A DNA stretch of 64,000 bases, taken from the NCBI RefSeq assembly GCF_000013345.1, contig NC_007777.1, positions 62,001 to 126,000 on the forward strand. Reading direction: 5' to 3'. The stretch comes from Frankia casuarinae (GTDB lineage: Bacteria > Actinomycetota > Actinomycetes > Frankiales > Frankiaceae). Made by a program: the position numbers and the translations under genes. The notes below the pieces were generated by a model that was not told the DNA's origin, ran no database searches, and was given only the letters and a program-made list of their open reading frames with translations. Below, piece after piece: positions 16,790 through 24,819 of this stretch. Position 1 is the stretch's first letter. Each line of letters begins with the position of its first letter.

Positions 16790-18380
16790 GGCCGTGCAGG
16801 GTGCCGGTGAGCGGAAAGGTCCGGATCTCTTGCTCACACCATCCGGCCTGCCGCAGGGACGCGAGTTCGGCGGCCGTGCCCCGGAGGTCGTAGGCGAGGA
16901 TGAACAGCAGGATCCGGTTCGGCGGTTGCGGGCGGCTGCGGATCGCGCTGTCCGCGCCGTCCGCGCCGTCCTTCCCGATCACGCTCAGGAAGGTCGTCGC
17001 CGATCGGGGTACCCGGGGCCCGACCGGCGGTTCCCCGGACGATGCGTCGTCGCTGAGGTCCATGGCGTAGAGCCAGCCCGCCCGTGCCAGTCGGCCGCCG
17101 ACGATGACGAGATCGCCCGCCCGATACTCGGCGCGGGCGGCGATCGTCGCGTCGACCATGGCCTCGATCGGACGGGGATCGTGGCGTTCGTCCCATAGCG
17201 TGACGGTCCCGCCGACCGCGCAGACCGGCATCACCGCCAGCGCGATCAGGCCGACGGCCGCGGGAAGCCGCGCCGGCCCAACCAGCCTGGCTGTCTGGGC
17301 CGTGCGGGCCAGGTCGGCGACGCCGACCGCGACGATGATGGTGAGCAACGGAACCAGAAACAGGTTGGTCCGACAGGCCCCGAAGGGCCAGTAGCGTCCG
17401 GCGCTGGCCGCGAGTTGGAGCAGTTCGGCGCCGACCAAGGCGACGATAAGGATCATCCCGTCGGGGCGCCGGCGCAGTACCCGGACTCCGAGCGCCAGCG
17501 CAACCGCCGTGGCCGTCCCGACGAGCAGCGTCGGGAGGCGATGCCCCTCGAGGAGGGAGTGCACCAGATTGGGGTCATAACGGTCGATCCCGGGCGGGAC
17601 GCCACCGAGAATCGCGCCGGTCTGTTCGAGCGTGAACCGCAGGCCGCCAAGGATCCCTCGACCGGCGAGGAAGTGATCGTCCCAGAAATGGCTCGCCCGT
17701 TGGCTGGACTGGTGCGCCACAAAGATCATCATGTGGGTGCCGGTCAGGAGGAGGGCGGGGCCCACCCGTCCGGCGGTGCGCACCACGGTGCGTCGGGGCA
17801 CCGCGCGGACCAGGTCGTAGCCAGCGAGGGGAACCAGCAGAAACACCGCTGGCAGCGACAGCAGCGCCAGCGCCCCGGCCGCGGTCCGGCGTGGGAGCGT
17901 GGCCTGTCCCGTCCACAGCGCGACCACCGCGAGGGTGACCACCGCATCGAGGACGTAGGGCTTGAGCTGCGTGCCGGTGTCGACGACGGTGCCGGCGAGG
18001 GCGGTCGTCACCGTGGCGGCCACGGCCGGTACCCGGCCGGTGAACCGCCGCGCGAGCAGGAAGCCGCCCGTAGCGAGAAGCGGTAGCCAGATTCCCGCTC
18101 CGACGAGCCGGAGCGACCAGCTGTGCCAGCCGAGGATGGTCCCGGTCAGCCGGGTCAGTGCCAGTGAGCCGACCGAGGACGGGGTGTTGGCCGCCGTCAG
18201 CTCCGACCAGAACGTCGGCCACGGTTCCCCCGCGAAGTGCGGGCGCCACAGCTCGTCGTACCAGAGCGGACGATCGATCCGGGCTCGCAGCGCGATCTGC
18301 ACCCCGATCGTGGCGGCGACCAGTAGACCCACGAGCAGGACGTCGCCATGCCGTTTTTCCACAGGTTGTCCACAGGACAC
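16731..18380 (-). CDS. GT39-like integral membrane glycosyltransferase
   Basis: A 549-residue polytopic protein of the GT-C type (ArnT/PMT-like, glycosyltransferase family 39), expected to transfer a sugar from a polyprenyl-phosphate donor at the outer face of the membrane. After the first helix (GDVLLVGLLVAATIGVQIAL) comes RPLWYDELWRPHF, holding the Asp-Glu pair that marks GT-C catalytic loops. About ten further helices follow. Start is GTG 18380 or GTG 18362; both lie inside or beside the DnaA-box hairpin. Acceptor unknown. The 3' end overlaps the preceding convergent gene by 59 bp. Confidence 0.75.
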   Translation of the reverse strand: MSCGQPVEKRHGDVLLVGLLVAATIGVQIALRARIDRPLWYDELWRPHFAGEPWPTFWSELTAANTPSSVGSLALTRLTGTILGWHSWSLRLVGAGIWLPLLATGGFLLARRFTGRVPAVAATVTTALAGTVVDTGTQLKPYVLDAVVTLAVVALWTGQATLPRRTAAGALALLSLPAVFLLVPLAGYDLVRAVPRRTVVRTAGRVGPALLLTGTHMMIFVAHQSSQRASHFWDDHFLAGRGILGGLRFTLEQTGAILGGVPPGIDRYDPNLVHSLLEGHRLPTLLVGTATAVALALGVRVLRRRPDGMILIVALVGAELLQLAASAGRYWPFGACRTNLFLVPLLTIIVAVGVADLARTAQTARLVGPARLPAAVGLIALAVMPVCAVGGTVTLWDERHDPRPIEAMVDATIAARAEYRAGDLVIVGGRLARAGWLYAMDLSDDASSGEPPVGPRVPRSATTFLSVIGKDGADGADSAIRSRPQPPNRILLFILAYDLRGTAAELASLRQAGWCEQEIRTFPLTGTLHGLTRCAPTPRGDSRSPSAVR

Positions 18381-18400
18381 TGGCGTCCTGTGGACAACCT
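18355..18400. promoter_or_regulatory. DnaA-box cluster forming a 16-bp perfect hairpin
   Basis: TTGTCCACA (18366-18374), the actinobacterial DnaA-box consensus, lies opposite its inverted copy TGTGGACAA (18389-18397). Both are inside a perfect inverted repeat, 18363-18378 and 18385-18400, with a 6-nt loop. A third DnaA-like box, TTTTCCACA, abuts it at 18355. The element is 24 bp beyond the aminotransferase stop and overlaps the start of the glycosyltransferase. It could be a transcription terminator, a DnaA-binding site outside oriC, or both; no U-tract follows the hairpin. Confidence 0.6.
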
Positions 18401-18423
18401 CCCCGATGGTGTCGATTGCTCCG

Positions 18424-19671
18424 TCAGTTCCGTCGTTGGGAGGGGCACTGTTGTTGGGAGGGGCGTTTGTAGGAGGCCAGGAAGCGATCGATCCGGCCGA
18501 TGGCGTCCGTGAGATCGTCCACCGCGGGCAGGGTCACGATCCGGACATGGTCGGGATGCGGCCAGTTGAAGCCGCTGCCCTGGACGAGCAGGATCTTCTC
18601 GGCCAACAGCAGATCGAGGACGAAGCGCTCGTCGTCCCGGATCGGGTAGACGGCGGGGTCCAGCCGGGGGAAGGCGTACAGCGCCCCCCGCGGCGGGACG
18701 CACGACACCCCGGGGATGTCGTTGAGGAGCTTCACGACCGTGTCTCGTTGTTCGCGCAGCCGGCCGCCGGGCAGGACGAGGTCCCCTGCGCCGCCGTCCT
18801 CCGTGAGGGCGGCGACCGTGGCGAACTGCCCGGGCGCGTTGGCGCACAGGCGCATGTTCGCGAGGATGTTCACTCCCTCGATGTAGCTCGAGGCGTGGCC
18901 GCGCGGACCGGACATCACCATCCACCCGGCCCGGAACCCGGCCAGCCGATAGGACTTCGACAGCCCGTTGAAGGTCATGCAGACCAGGTCCGGCGCGAGC
19001 GCTGCGGTCGCGATGTGCTCGGCGTCCTCGTAGAGGATCCGGTCGTAGATCTCATCGGACAGCAGCATCAGGTGGTGGCGGCGGGCGACCTCGACGATGT
19101 TCTCCAGCACCTGCCGGTCGTAGACGGCACCAGTCGGGTTGTTCGGGTTGATGACGACGATCGCTCGTGTCCGCGGGGTGACCTTGGCGGCGATGTCGTC
19201 GAGGTCGGGCGCCCAGCCGGCGGACTCGTCGCAGAGGTAGTGCACGGGCCGGCCACCGCACAGGCTGACCACGGCCGTCCACAGTGGATAGTCGGGCGCG
19301 GGGAGCAGCACCTCGTCGCCGTTGTTGAGCAACGCCTGCAACGACATCATGATCAGTTCGGAGACGCCGTTGCCGAGGTAGACCCCGCCGGGGTCGATGC
19401 CGGTGACCCCCTTGCGGAGGTGATAGCGCACGACCGCTTCCCGGGCGGCGAGTAGTCCCTTGGAGTCGCTGTAACCCTGTGCATCCGCAAGGTTTGCCAC
19501 GACGGCCTCGAGTACCTCCGGCGGTGCGGAGAAGCCGAACGGCGCGGGATTGCCGATGTTCAGCTTGAGGATGCGCGACCCCGCAGCTTCCAGCCGGGTC
19601 GCTTCGTCGAGGACAGGCCCACGGACGTCGTAGCAGACGTCGGCGAGCTTGTCGGACTGGGTGAACTCCAT
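18424..19671 (-). CDS. PLP-dependent aminotransferase, AlaA-like
   Basis: A class I/II aminotransferase of 415 residues, most like glutamate-pyruvate (alanine) aminotransferase AlaA. Diagnostic segments are KLNIGNPAPFGF, QGYSDSKGLLAAREAV, PDYPLWTAVVSLCGG, VINPNNPTGAVYD and the PLP lysine in LSKSYRLAGFRAGW. The start MEFTQSDKLADVCYDVRGPV matches the family; the frame continues 5' without support. The gene stands alone, with a strong hairpin beyond its stop. Upstream 19672-19904 holds no convincing gene. Confidence 0.92.
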   Translation of the reverse strand: MEFTQSDKLADVCYDVRGPVLDEATRLEAAGSRILKLNIGNPAPFGFSAPPEVLEAVVANLADAQGYSDSKGLLAAREAVVRYHLRKGVTGIDPGGVYLGNGVSELIMMSLQALLNNGDEVLLPAPDYPLWTAVVSLCGGRPVHYLCDESAGWAPDLDDIAAKVTPRTRAIVVINPNNPTGAVYDRQVLENIVEVARRHHLMLLSDEIYDRILYEDAEHIATAALAPDLVCMTFNGLSKSYRLAGFRAGWMVMSGPRGHASSYIEGVNILANMRLCANAPGQFATVAALTEDGGAGDLVLPGGRLREQRDTVVKLLNDIPGVSCVPPRGALYAFPRLDPAVYPIRDDERFVLDLLLAEKILLVQGSGFNWPHPDHVRIVTLPAVDDLTDAIGRIDRFLASYKRPSQQQCPSQRRN

Positions 19672-19904
19672 CTGCCCAGGGTAGGTGGGCTGTCCAGCGG
19701 ATTTTCGACCGGTCGGCGGCGTGCCGGCGAGTTCACCCCGAGGGAGTGACTCCGAACTCGACGGTTGCGTGCTCGTCCGGCCTGATCGGCTGATCCCTGT
19801 CCGGTCACCGAGAGCCGTGCCGCTCCTTGGCACGAAGATTGACGATATTCGCCTTGAGATCGATCGTATCGATGAGACCGATCTTGACCTGTGATGGAGC
19901 TGGA

Positions 19905-19949
19905 GTCACCTGCACTCCGGTCACCTGCACTCCGGTCACCTGCACTCCG
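19905..19949. repeat. 15-bp tandem repeat, 3 copies
   Basis: Three perfect copies of GTCACCTGCACTCCG. The end of the small ORF at 19936 runs into this array and its TGA stop comes from the repeat itself. Confidence 0.95.
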
Positions 19950-20115
19950 GCAATCTTGTCACCGGTCGCCGCAGGTTTCCCGTGCCGGGCAAGCTGCGGC
20001 ATCTGGTGAGATCAGGTGAATACGCACTGATCAGATCCGGTTCGGCAAGCGCACACGTGGAGAGGTCGATGCGTCGACCGGCGTCTGGAGGCGGGCAGAG
20101 CACGACGTCGTCCAT
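19936..20115 (-). CDS. Small protein (59 residues) behind a putative iron box
   Basis: ATG 20115 has AAGGAG 5 nt upstream and opens a 59-codon frame beginning MDDVVLCPPPDAGRRIDLST, with three Cys residues and no membrane segment. The stop lies in the 15-bp tandem repeat, so the C-terminus may be recently altered. I recognise no family. Evidence for reality is the good ribosome site and the iron-box-like sequence 16 nt before the start codon. It could also be a leader ORF or not translated. The iron link rests only on the box. Confidence 0.35.
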   Translation of the reverse strand: MDDVVLCPPPDAGRRIDLSTCALAEPDLISAYSPDLTRCRSLPGTGNLRRPVTRLPECR

Positions 20116-20130
20116 GGAATCTCCTTGGCA

Positions 20131-20149
20131 TCAGGTTAAGCTTACTTAA
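20131..20149 (-). promoter_or_regulatory. Iron box-like operator (IdeR/DmdR type)
   Basis: Read on the minus strand, TTAAGTAAGCTTAACCTGA matches 14 of 19 positions of the mycobacterial consensus TTAGGTTAGGCTAACCTAA and 16 of 19 of the degenerate form TWAGGTWAGSCTWACCTWA. It is an AT-rich island just upstream of the ribosome site of the small ORF at 20115. It may also serve the divergent gene at 20327. Confidence 0.5.
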
Positions 20150-20326
20150 GTCATGCCTGGCTGTGAGATCGGGAGAAGGGGTGCCAGCTGGGGGCATCTG
20201 ACCTGCAGCCGTGGTCCGGGTGTCCACGCGGCTCGATGCTGCGGGGCCACCGGGGTCTTATAGGAGGGGCGGGGATTCTAGGCTGTCGTGGTCGGAGAAT
20301 GTCTCGCCCTCGAGGAGGAGGTGCCG

Positions 20327-20662
20327 GTGATCTTCAGATTGGTCGGAGACGGTCGCCCGTACCCCGAGCACGGCCTTGGCCAGCGGGACTGGGCGGCCAT
20401 TCCCCCTCGCCAGGTTCGGCTTGACCAGCTCGTCACCACCAAGCGAGTGCTCGCACTCGATGTTCTCCTCGATGAGGACTCGACCTTCTACGGTGACCTC
20501 TTCCCTCACGTCGTCGAGTGGGACGGAGCCCTCTACCTGGAGGATGGCCTGCACCGTGCTGTACGGGCCGCGCTGCAGCAGCGCACGTCCATACACGCCC
20601 GCGTCTACGTTCTGACCGGCCCGGCCCTGACCGGTCCGGCTCAGTCGTCGGCGGCGCGGTAG
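20327..20662 (+). CDS. ParB N-terminal-like conserved actinobacterial protein
   Basis: A 111-residue protein, GTG start with GAGGAGGAG about 7 nt upstream. PPRQVRLDQLVTTKRVLALDVLLDEDSTFYGDLFPHVVEWDGALYLEDGLHRAVRAALQQRTSIHARVY has the logic of the ParB/Srx fold: a 'position-determining' V-x-L-x-x-L, then DGxHRxxAA. ParB-like relatives bind CTP or DNA; here only the small core is present, with no HTH. Similar short proteins are widespread in actinomycetes, but the function is not known to me. Convergent with the next gene, overlapping by 22 bp. Confidence 0.65.
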   Translation: MIFRLVGDGRPYPEHGLGQRDWAAIPPRQVRLDQLVTTKRVLALDVLLDEDSTFYGDLFPHVVEWDGALYLEDGLHRAVRAALQQRTSIHARVYVLTGPALTGPAQSSAAR

Positions 20663-20997
20663 ATGACGAAGACGTCCTTGCCGATCCTGGCGAAGAGGTA
20701 GCGCGGACAGTCTGATGTCGGACGGTACGCCATGATCGGGCGGAACACCGGTGACCGCCTGACCTCCTTGAGGCTGCCACCTGCCATCTGGCGTGCACGG
20801 CTTCCTGCGATGTCCAGCTCGTCTGAACGCTTGTACCATCCGCCGCAGTAGCGGATCTCGTCCGGTCGTGATGTCCACGCGGGGGTGCGGAAGAACCACA
20901 TCAGATACACCGTCCGCATCAGCAGCACAAGCAGCAGGATGATGAACAGGGCTCGGATGAAGTTCCCAGCTCGTCCGGGCGCGAGGATGGGGCTCAC
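20641..20997 (-). CDS. Small single-pass membrane protein
   Basis: A 118-residue protein with one N-terminal helix (FIRALFIILLLVLLMRTVYLMWFF) and a basic soluble tail with two Cys residues. The GTG start has no strong ribosome site. Composition is less GC-rich than the core genome. Upstream (21051-21123) are a 15-nt homopolymer tract and a GC-rich palindrome that may influence its promoter. No known family. Confidence 0.5.
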   Translation of the reverse strand: MSPILAPGRAGNFIRALFIILLLVLLMRTVYLMWFFRTPAWTSRPDEIRYCGGWYKRSDELDIAGSRARQMAGGSLKEVRRSPVFRPIMAYRPTSDCPRYLFARIGKDVFVIYRAADD

Positions 20998-21050
20998 AAG
21001 GTTGGGAGCCTACGGGCATCCCGTTCGTAGCTGAGCATCGGCTCTCGTGT

Positions 21051-21123
21051 CCCCCCCCCCCCCCCATCGGGTCGCGGTACGCCGAGGCAGACATTTGGAT
21101 CATGTCCATACCCCCTGGGGGTA
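21051..21123. promoter_or_regulatory. Poly-C15 tract and TACCCCC-T-GGGGGTA palindrome
   Basis: Fifteen consecutive C residues (21051-21065; poly-G in the sense of the minus-strand membrane gene starting at 20997), then TACCCCCTGGGGGTA at 21109-21123. The palindrome resembles operators of CsoR/CstR-type repressors (ATACCCC...GGGGTAT), and it also lies 3 bp after the stop of the HNH gene, so a simple hairpin is an alternative. No CsoR gene is in the window. Confidence 0.45.
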
Positions 21124-21125
21124 AT

Positions 21126-22496
21126 TCAGGCTACTCGTCTTGTCGGGACGGTCTCAGCTGGCGCGGCTGAGGTGTTATCGCTGAGGAGCTCCAACAGATC
21201 CGGACCCAGATGCAGCCGTGGCGCCTGCTGCATCAGCGTTCCGTCACGATGGCGGGCGACAATCGAACCGTCGCGTCCGCGCTGCAGAACAATCCGCCTT
21301 TCATGAATAGTCCGATGATGAAGGGAGCAGATCAGAACGAGATTATCAAGATCTGTATTTCCGCCTCCGGATGCCCATTCCTTCATATGATGTACCTGGA
21401 GCCAGCGGGTATGATGGCAGCCCGGATACTGGCATACCCCTCGGTCGCGTGCATAAATTGCTAGCCGCAATCTCGTGGTTGGGTTTCGGCGGGTGCGACC
21501 CAGCATGAGAGGGTTTCCCTTGGAGTCTATAATAAGTGTCCGAAGGAGGCTGTCGCAGGACAGTCTTCGAACGACGTTCGGTAGAACGGGGATATGGTCC
21601 TTCACATCACACCTTCGGGTATTCAGTCCATTCCCTTCATGTCGCTGGAGGGGGGATCCATGGTTCTCTCGGCTTGAACCGATAAGTGTATCAATATCTA
21701 TGTGTACATTTATCGTGTGAGATGTGGAGCTCATCAGCGTGGGAGCGCCGGTGGAGAGGAAAGATTCGGACATAGCCGTCAAGGCATCGGCTTTCATCTC
21801 AGGACCTGCGTGTGTTATCGAGGTGTCATTGATCGAGCCCTCGGCATCGGATGTCGTGGAAGAATCTTCCCGGTTAGAGTCTCGGGAGTCGTGCAGGCTT
21901 GACATGGCCATGACGAGAGCGCTCTCAATGATCGCACCACGGGCTGGATCGAGGCGGACGGACAGTGAAAATGTTCCATCTTCGTTCCACCGCCAAGAGC
22001 ACCGCGTATTGTTCGGGCCATCTTCGTCGCGCCCCCCGTTCTCATCTTTTTGATCATGATTGATTTTGGCATGCAAGGACACGAGTCTCTCGAGCTTCTG
22101 CGCTGTGCACTGTGCGGCCTGCTCAACCCACCTTGCTTCCGTCTCCGGCTCGGCGACACGTGTTATAGCCCGAACCTTTGAATAGGAGATCTCTCCTTTG
22201 GAGAAGGACTCGCGAATGAGGGGAAGGAGTTCTAGTGCTCGGGCGACTCGAAGGTAGTCGTAGCTGGCGCGAAGTCCGAGTCCGCACCGCCAGGACAACC
22301 AGTGCGCGCAGGTCGGCATGCCGCTGGCGGACCAACCTTTGCGGCGATCGAAGGCAGCGAGCAGAATCAGCCAACGGCAGGTGGCGGCAGCCAGTCGACC
22401 CGCCCAGCTGCAGAGTTCCGTCTCGAGGGCAGGGAGGGGAACCGTCTCCAGATCTTTACCGAACATGTGTTCGATTATGGCGCGCGATGGGACCAT
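21126..22496 (-). CDS. DUF222 / HNH endonuclease domain protein
   Basis: A 456-residue member of the DUF222-HNH family (the 13E12 repeat type of mycobacteria), common in multiple copies in actinobacteria and suspected to be mobile. The DUF222 part includes CAHWLSWRCGLGLRASYDYLRVARAL. The HNH nuclease is at the C-terminus: YARDRGVCQYPGCHHTRWLQVHHMKEWASGG and DLDNLVLICSLHHRTIHE, with Cys pair and catalytic His intact. The coding sequence is clearly poorer in GC than its neighbours and uses AT-ending codons, a sign of transfer. Start ATG 22496 or TTG 22502; neither has a good ribosome site. Confidence 0.85.
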   Translation of the reverse strand: MVPSRAIIEHMFGKDLETVPLPALETELCSWAGRLAAATCRWLILLAAFDRRKGWSASGMPTCAHWLSWRCGLGLRASYDYLRVARALELLPLIRESFSKGEISYSKVRAITRVAEPETEARWVEQAAQCTAQKLERLVSLHAKINHDQKDENGGRDEDGPNNTRCSWRWNEDGTFSLSVRLDPARGAIIESALVMAMSSLHDSRDSNREDSSTTSDAEGSINDTSITHAGPEMKADALTAMSESFLSTGAPTLMSSTSHTINVHIDIDTLIGSSRENHGSPLQRHEGNGLNTRRCDVKDHIPVLPNVVRRLSCDSLLRTLIIDSKGNPLMLGRTRRNPTTRLRLAIYARDRGVCQYPGCHHTRWLQVHHMKEWASGGGNTDLDNLVLICSLHHRTIHERRIVLQRGRDGSIVARHRDGTLMQQAPRLHLGPDLLELLSDNTSAAPAETVPTRRVA

Positions 22497-23039
22497 CGTC
22501 AACCGCGTCTGGTGGGCGAACCATCTCAGCGTAGATCGCGTTATAGATCGTCAGCGGGGGCGACATCGAGAATTCTGTTTGCTTGAGGATGCGGTCGCCA
22601 CAGCCGCAAGTCATGCGCTGTTCCGCGGTGCGGTCTTCCTCGACGGGCGTAGGGGTTGACGCCGTGGCGAGTGTGACGCAGAATCGACCATGTGTTCGGT
22701 TGGCTCCTGTCATCCTTTCAAGTGCGCGGGATTTCAAGTACGCGAGCACAGCCAGAACACGGTGATGATCTTCCGTGAGAGGTAGCCAATTATGCCAGCT
22801 CATCGGCGAGAAACTCTGCGGCATATTTCTTTTCGACATACTGGCGGAGAACGGGGCCGGGGACCCTGCGTGGGCAATGCGTGATTATGGCGCCGACGGG
22901 TCCGGGACCGAACCGCAGTCCCTTCTAGGCCGAGTATCGGCACTCGGCGGATCTCGGGCCTTTTAACGTCTCTCGACCTGGCAGCTTTTGAGTATGCCCG
23001 TACCCACATTGTTGTGCAATGTGTACTAGAGAGAGAAGA
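22497..23039. other. 543-bp intergenic stretch without a convincing gene
   Basis: Lower GC than the rest of the window. Short frames on both strands lack ribosome sites and family resemblance. The 22503-23039 stretch probably belongs with the HNH gene as acquired DNA. Confidence 0.5.
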
Positions 23040-24416
23040 CTAGATGAAAATGGGCAGCGGTATTGTGATCGTATTGGTGATCCAGCCGCCCGTGCTGGGT
23101 GAACTTGTCCCTCCGGTGGAGAAACTGCTGGGGGCAGGTCCGGTACTTGGGCTCCCGGGGTTGCCACTCGGCGGGGACGTCGGCGTCGGAGCGTCCACCC
23201 CGGTCGGTGTCGTCGAGGGTGGGGTGCTGGTGGGTGCCGTCGTGGGTCTGCTGGCTGGCGATGGAGCCGTGGTTGGCGGCTGTGTAGGAGTCGTGGTCGG
23301 TGGCTCCGTCGTCGGCGTGCGTGGCGCCGGGGCGGTGGATGGCGAGGACGGAGGCGATGTCGCAGGCGTCTTGACAAAAGCAGGGTCGGGACGGTGGGTG
23401 GCGGAGGGCGAGGGCTTGCTGACCTGTCGCGCGATGGGCTCCATGAGGTGTGGTTCCAAGCCTCCGGGCGATGCAGCCCGGCTGGTAAACGCTCCGGCAA
23501 CCGTCGGGACGACTGTCGAGGACGTCGCGGCCGCATTGCTGGGTGCGGCCGCAGGCATGGGCGGACGTATCGCGTCCGGGGTCGGTGCCTGCGTCACCTG
23601 CCCCTGCGTCACCTGCGTGATATTCGGCTCGTCCTCCGACAGCAGCTGGGCATCGGAGGTGGGCCAGTTCATGGCCGCCGTGAGGCCGGCGACGGCGATG
23701 GCCGTCACCGCGGCGACTGCCACCGCCGACCGCCTGCGCCATCCCGCGCTGCCGCGGCCAGCATGAGTCTGCGGTGCGTCGGTGAGGTCGTTGTCGGAGT
23801 CCATGCGCATGAGCGGGAGTACACGCACGGAGTGCGTGGTGGCGGCGATGATGGTTTTCTCGGCGTCGGCGTACCTGTCACCGCTGGGTGGAGCCGTCGG
23901 TACCTTGACGAGATTGACCTTCGGTGTCTCCTTGGTGGTCTCGCCGACTTCGCTCTCAGTATCGGCTGCCGCTGCCGCTGCCGCTGCCGCTGCCCGCCGA
24001 CTGGCGGCTGAGGCTGCGGCTACAGCCGCGACAGCGGCGCGATCGAAGGTGCGCGCGAGGCCGACCCGCAGACTCGCTGGCGCCGGAACCACGGCACCGG
24101 CGAGGAGCTCTTCGGGCGAGACTCCATGGGGTACCGGGATGCTGCGCGCCTGGGGCGATCCAGACCAGGCCAGAGCGCTTCCTCGAGCAAGCTCGAGTAG
24201 CCAGGACCGCAGCCGGGTGGGATCGCTCAGAGGATTTAGACGAGTGCGGGCGACGAGGGCGAACGCCGTCCCGGCCGCTGCGCGGGCCACGGTGGGATCG
24301 CCCAGAATCAGCAGGCACATCGAGAAGACATCATCGGCGTACAGATCGTAGAGATCGTCGAACGCCTGTCGGTCACCACGTCGGACACGGGCCACCAGGT
24401 CCGCGTCGTCGTCCAT
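23040..24416 (-). CDS. ECF sigma region 2 domain fused to a membrane helix and Pro/Thr-rich exported tail
   Basis: A 458-residue protein. Residues 1-80 (MDDDADLVARVRRGDRQAFDDLYDLYADDVFSMCLLILGD...) match region 2 of ECF sigma factors; residues 33-77 cover the usual core-binding helices. No region 4 follows. Instead come an Ala-rich helix (125-151), a charged linker, one membrane helix (about 230-249) and some 200 residues rich in Pro, Thr and Ser, ending GGWITNTITIPLPIFI. This would put a sigma-like domain in the cytoplasm and a disordered stalk outside. Start ATG 24416 with GGGGAGAAG about 8 nt upstream. It could regulate another sigma factor or sense the envelope; both are inferences. Confidence 0.7.
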   Translation of the reverse strand: MDDDADLVARVRRGDRQAFDDLYDLYADDVFSMCLLILGDPTVARAAAGTAFALVARTRLNPLSDPTRLRSWLLELARGSALAWSGSPQARSIPVPHGVSPEELLAGAVVPAPASLRVGLARTFDRAAVAAVAAASAASRRAAAAAAAAAADTESEVGETTKETPKVNLVKVPTAPPSGDRYADAEKTIIAATTHSVRVLPLMRMDSDNDLTDAPQTHAGRGSAGWRRRSAVAVAAVTAIAVAGLTAAMNWPTSDAQLLSEDEPNITQVTQGQVTQAPTPDAIRPPMPAAAPSNAAATSSTVVPTVAGAFTSRAASPGGLEPHLMEPIARQVSKPSPSATHRPDPAFVKTPATSPPSSPSTAPAPRTPTTEPPTTTPTQPPTTAPSPASRPTTAPTSTPPSTTPTGVDAPTPTSPPSGNPGSPSTGPAPSSFSTGGTSSPSTGGWITNTITIPLPIFI

Positions 24417-24819
24417 ACTCAGCTTCTCCCCGGGGACTAGCGGCGGCCCCGGAACGGGCCGGCATCGCCCCATCGGTAGCCCGGTGAGGCAGTCCCAATG
24501 CTAGAAGTTCGTCCCCCGCAGCGGGTGAACGTCGTGAAGATTTTGTTGTCGCCGATTCGACAGTCGATAACGCTTGACTACTGATGCCGTCGCACTTTGA
24601 TCCTCATCGACTACGGCTGGTTACTTTGCCTGGTAGGTCCCACGGCAGGGTGGCCATGTCCCGTCGGAGACGGGACCAATCCGCCATGGACGAATCTGCC
24701 TTCAATGAGTATAAGTCGAAATCTGTCACCAATTCGGCGGAACCGGCGTTCGGAACCGGACCGGCCATTCGCGGCCTTCCACCGGATGGCACCATGCTTC
24801 TTGCGGGTCGGGACATAGC
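24417..24819. other. 403-bp intergenic region
   Basis: Upstream of the sigma-like gene and downstream of the protease stop at 24820. Holds no supported gene; short frames lack ribosome sites. Some AT-rich stretches (24535-24600) may carry the promoter of the sigma-like gene. Confidence 0.4.

Noticed and set aside
18363-18400. Chromosomal origin of replication
   Set aside because: Only three DnaA-like boxes, no dnaA/dnaN/rpmH neighbourhood and no AT-rich unwinding region.
22456-22839. 127-codon minus-strand frame upstream of the HNH gene
   Set aside because: Overlaps the HNH start, lacks a ribosome site and resembles no family; may be leftover acquired DNA.
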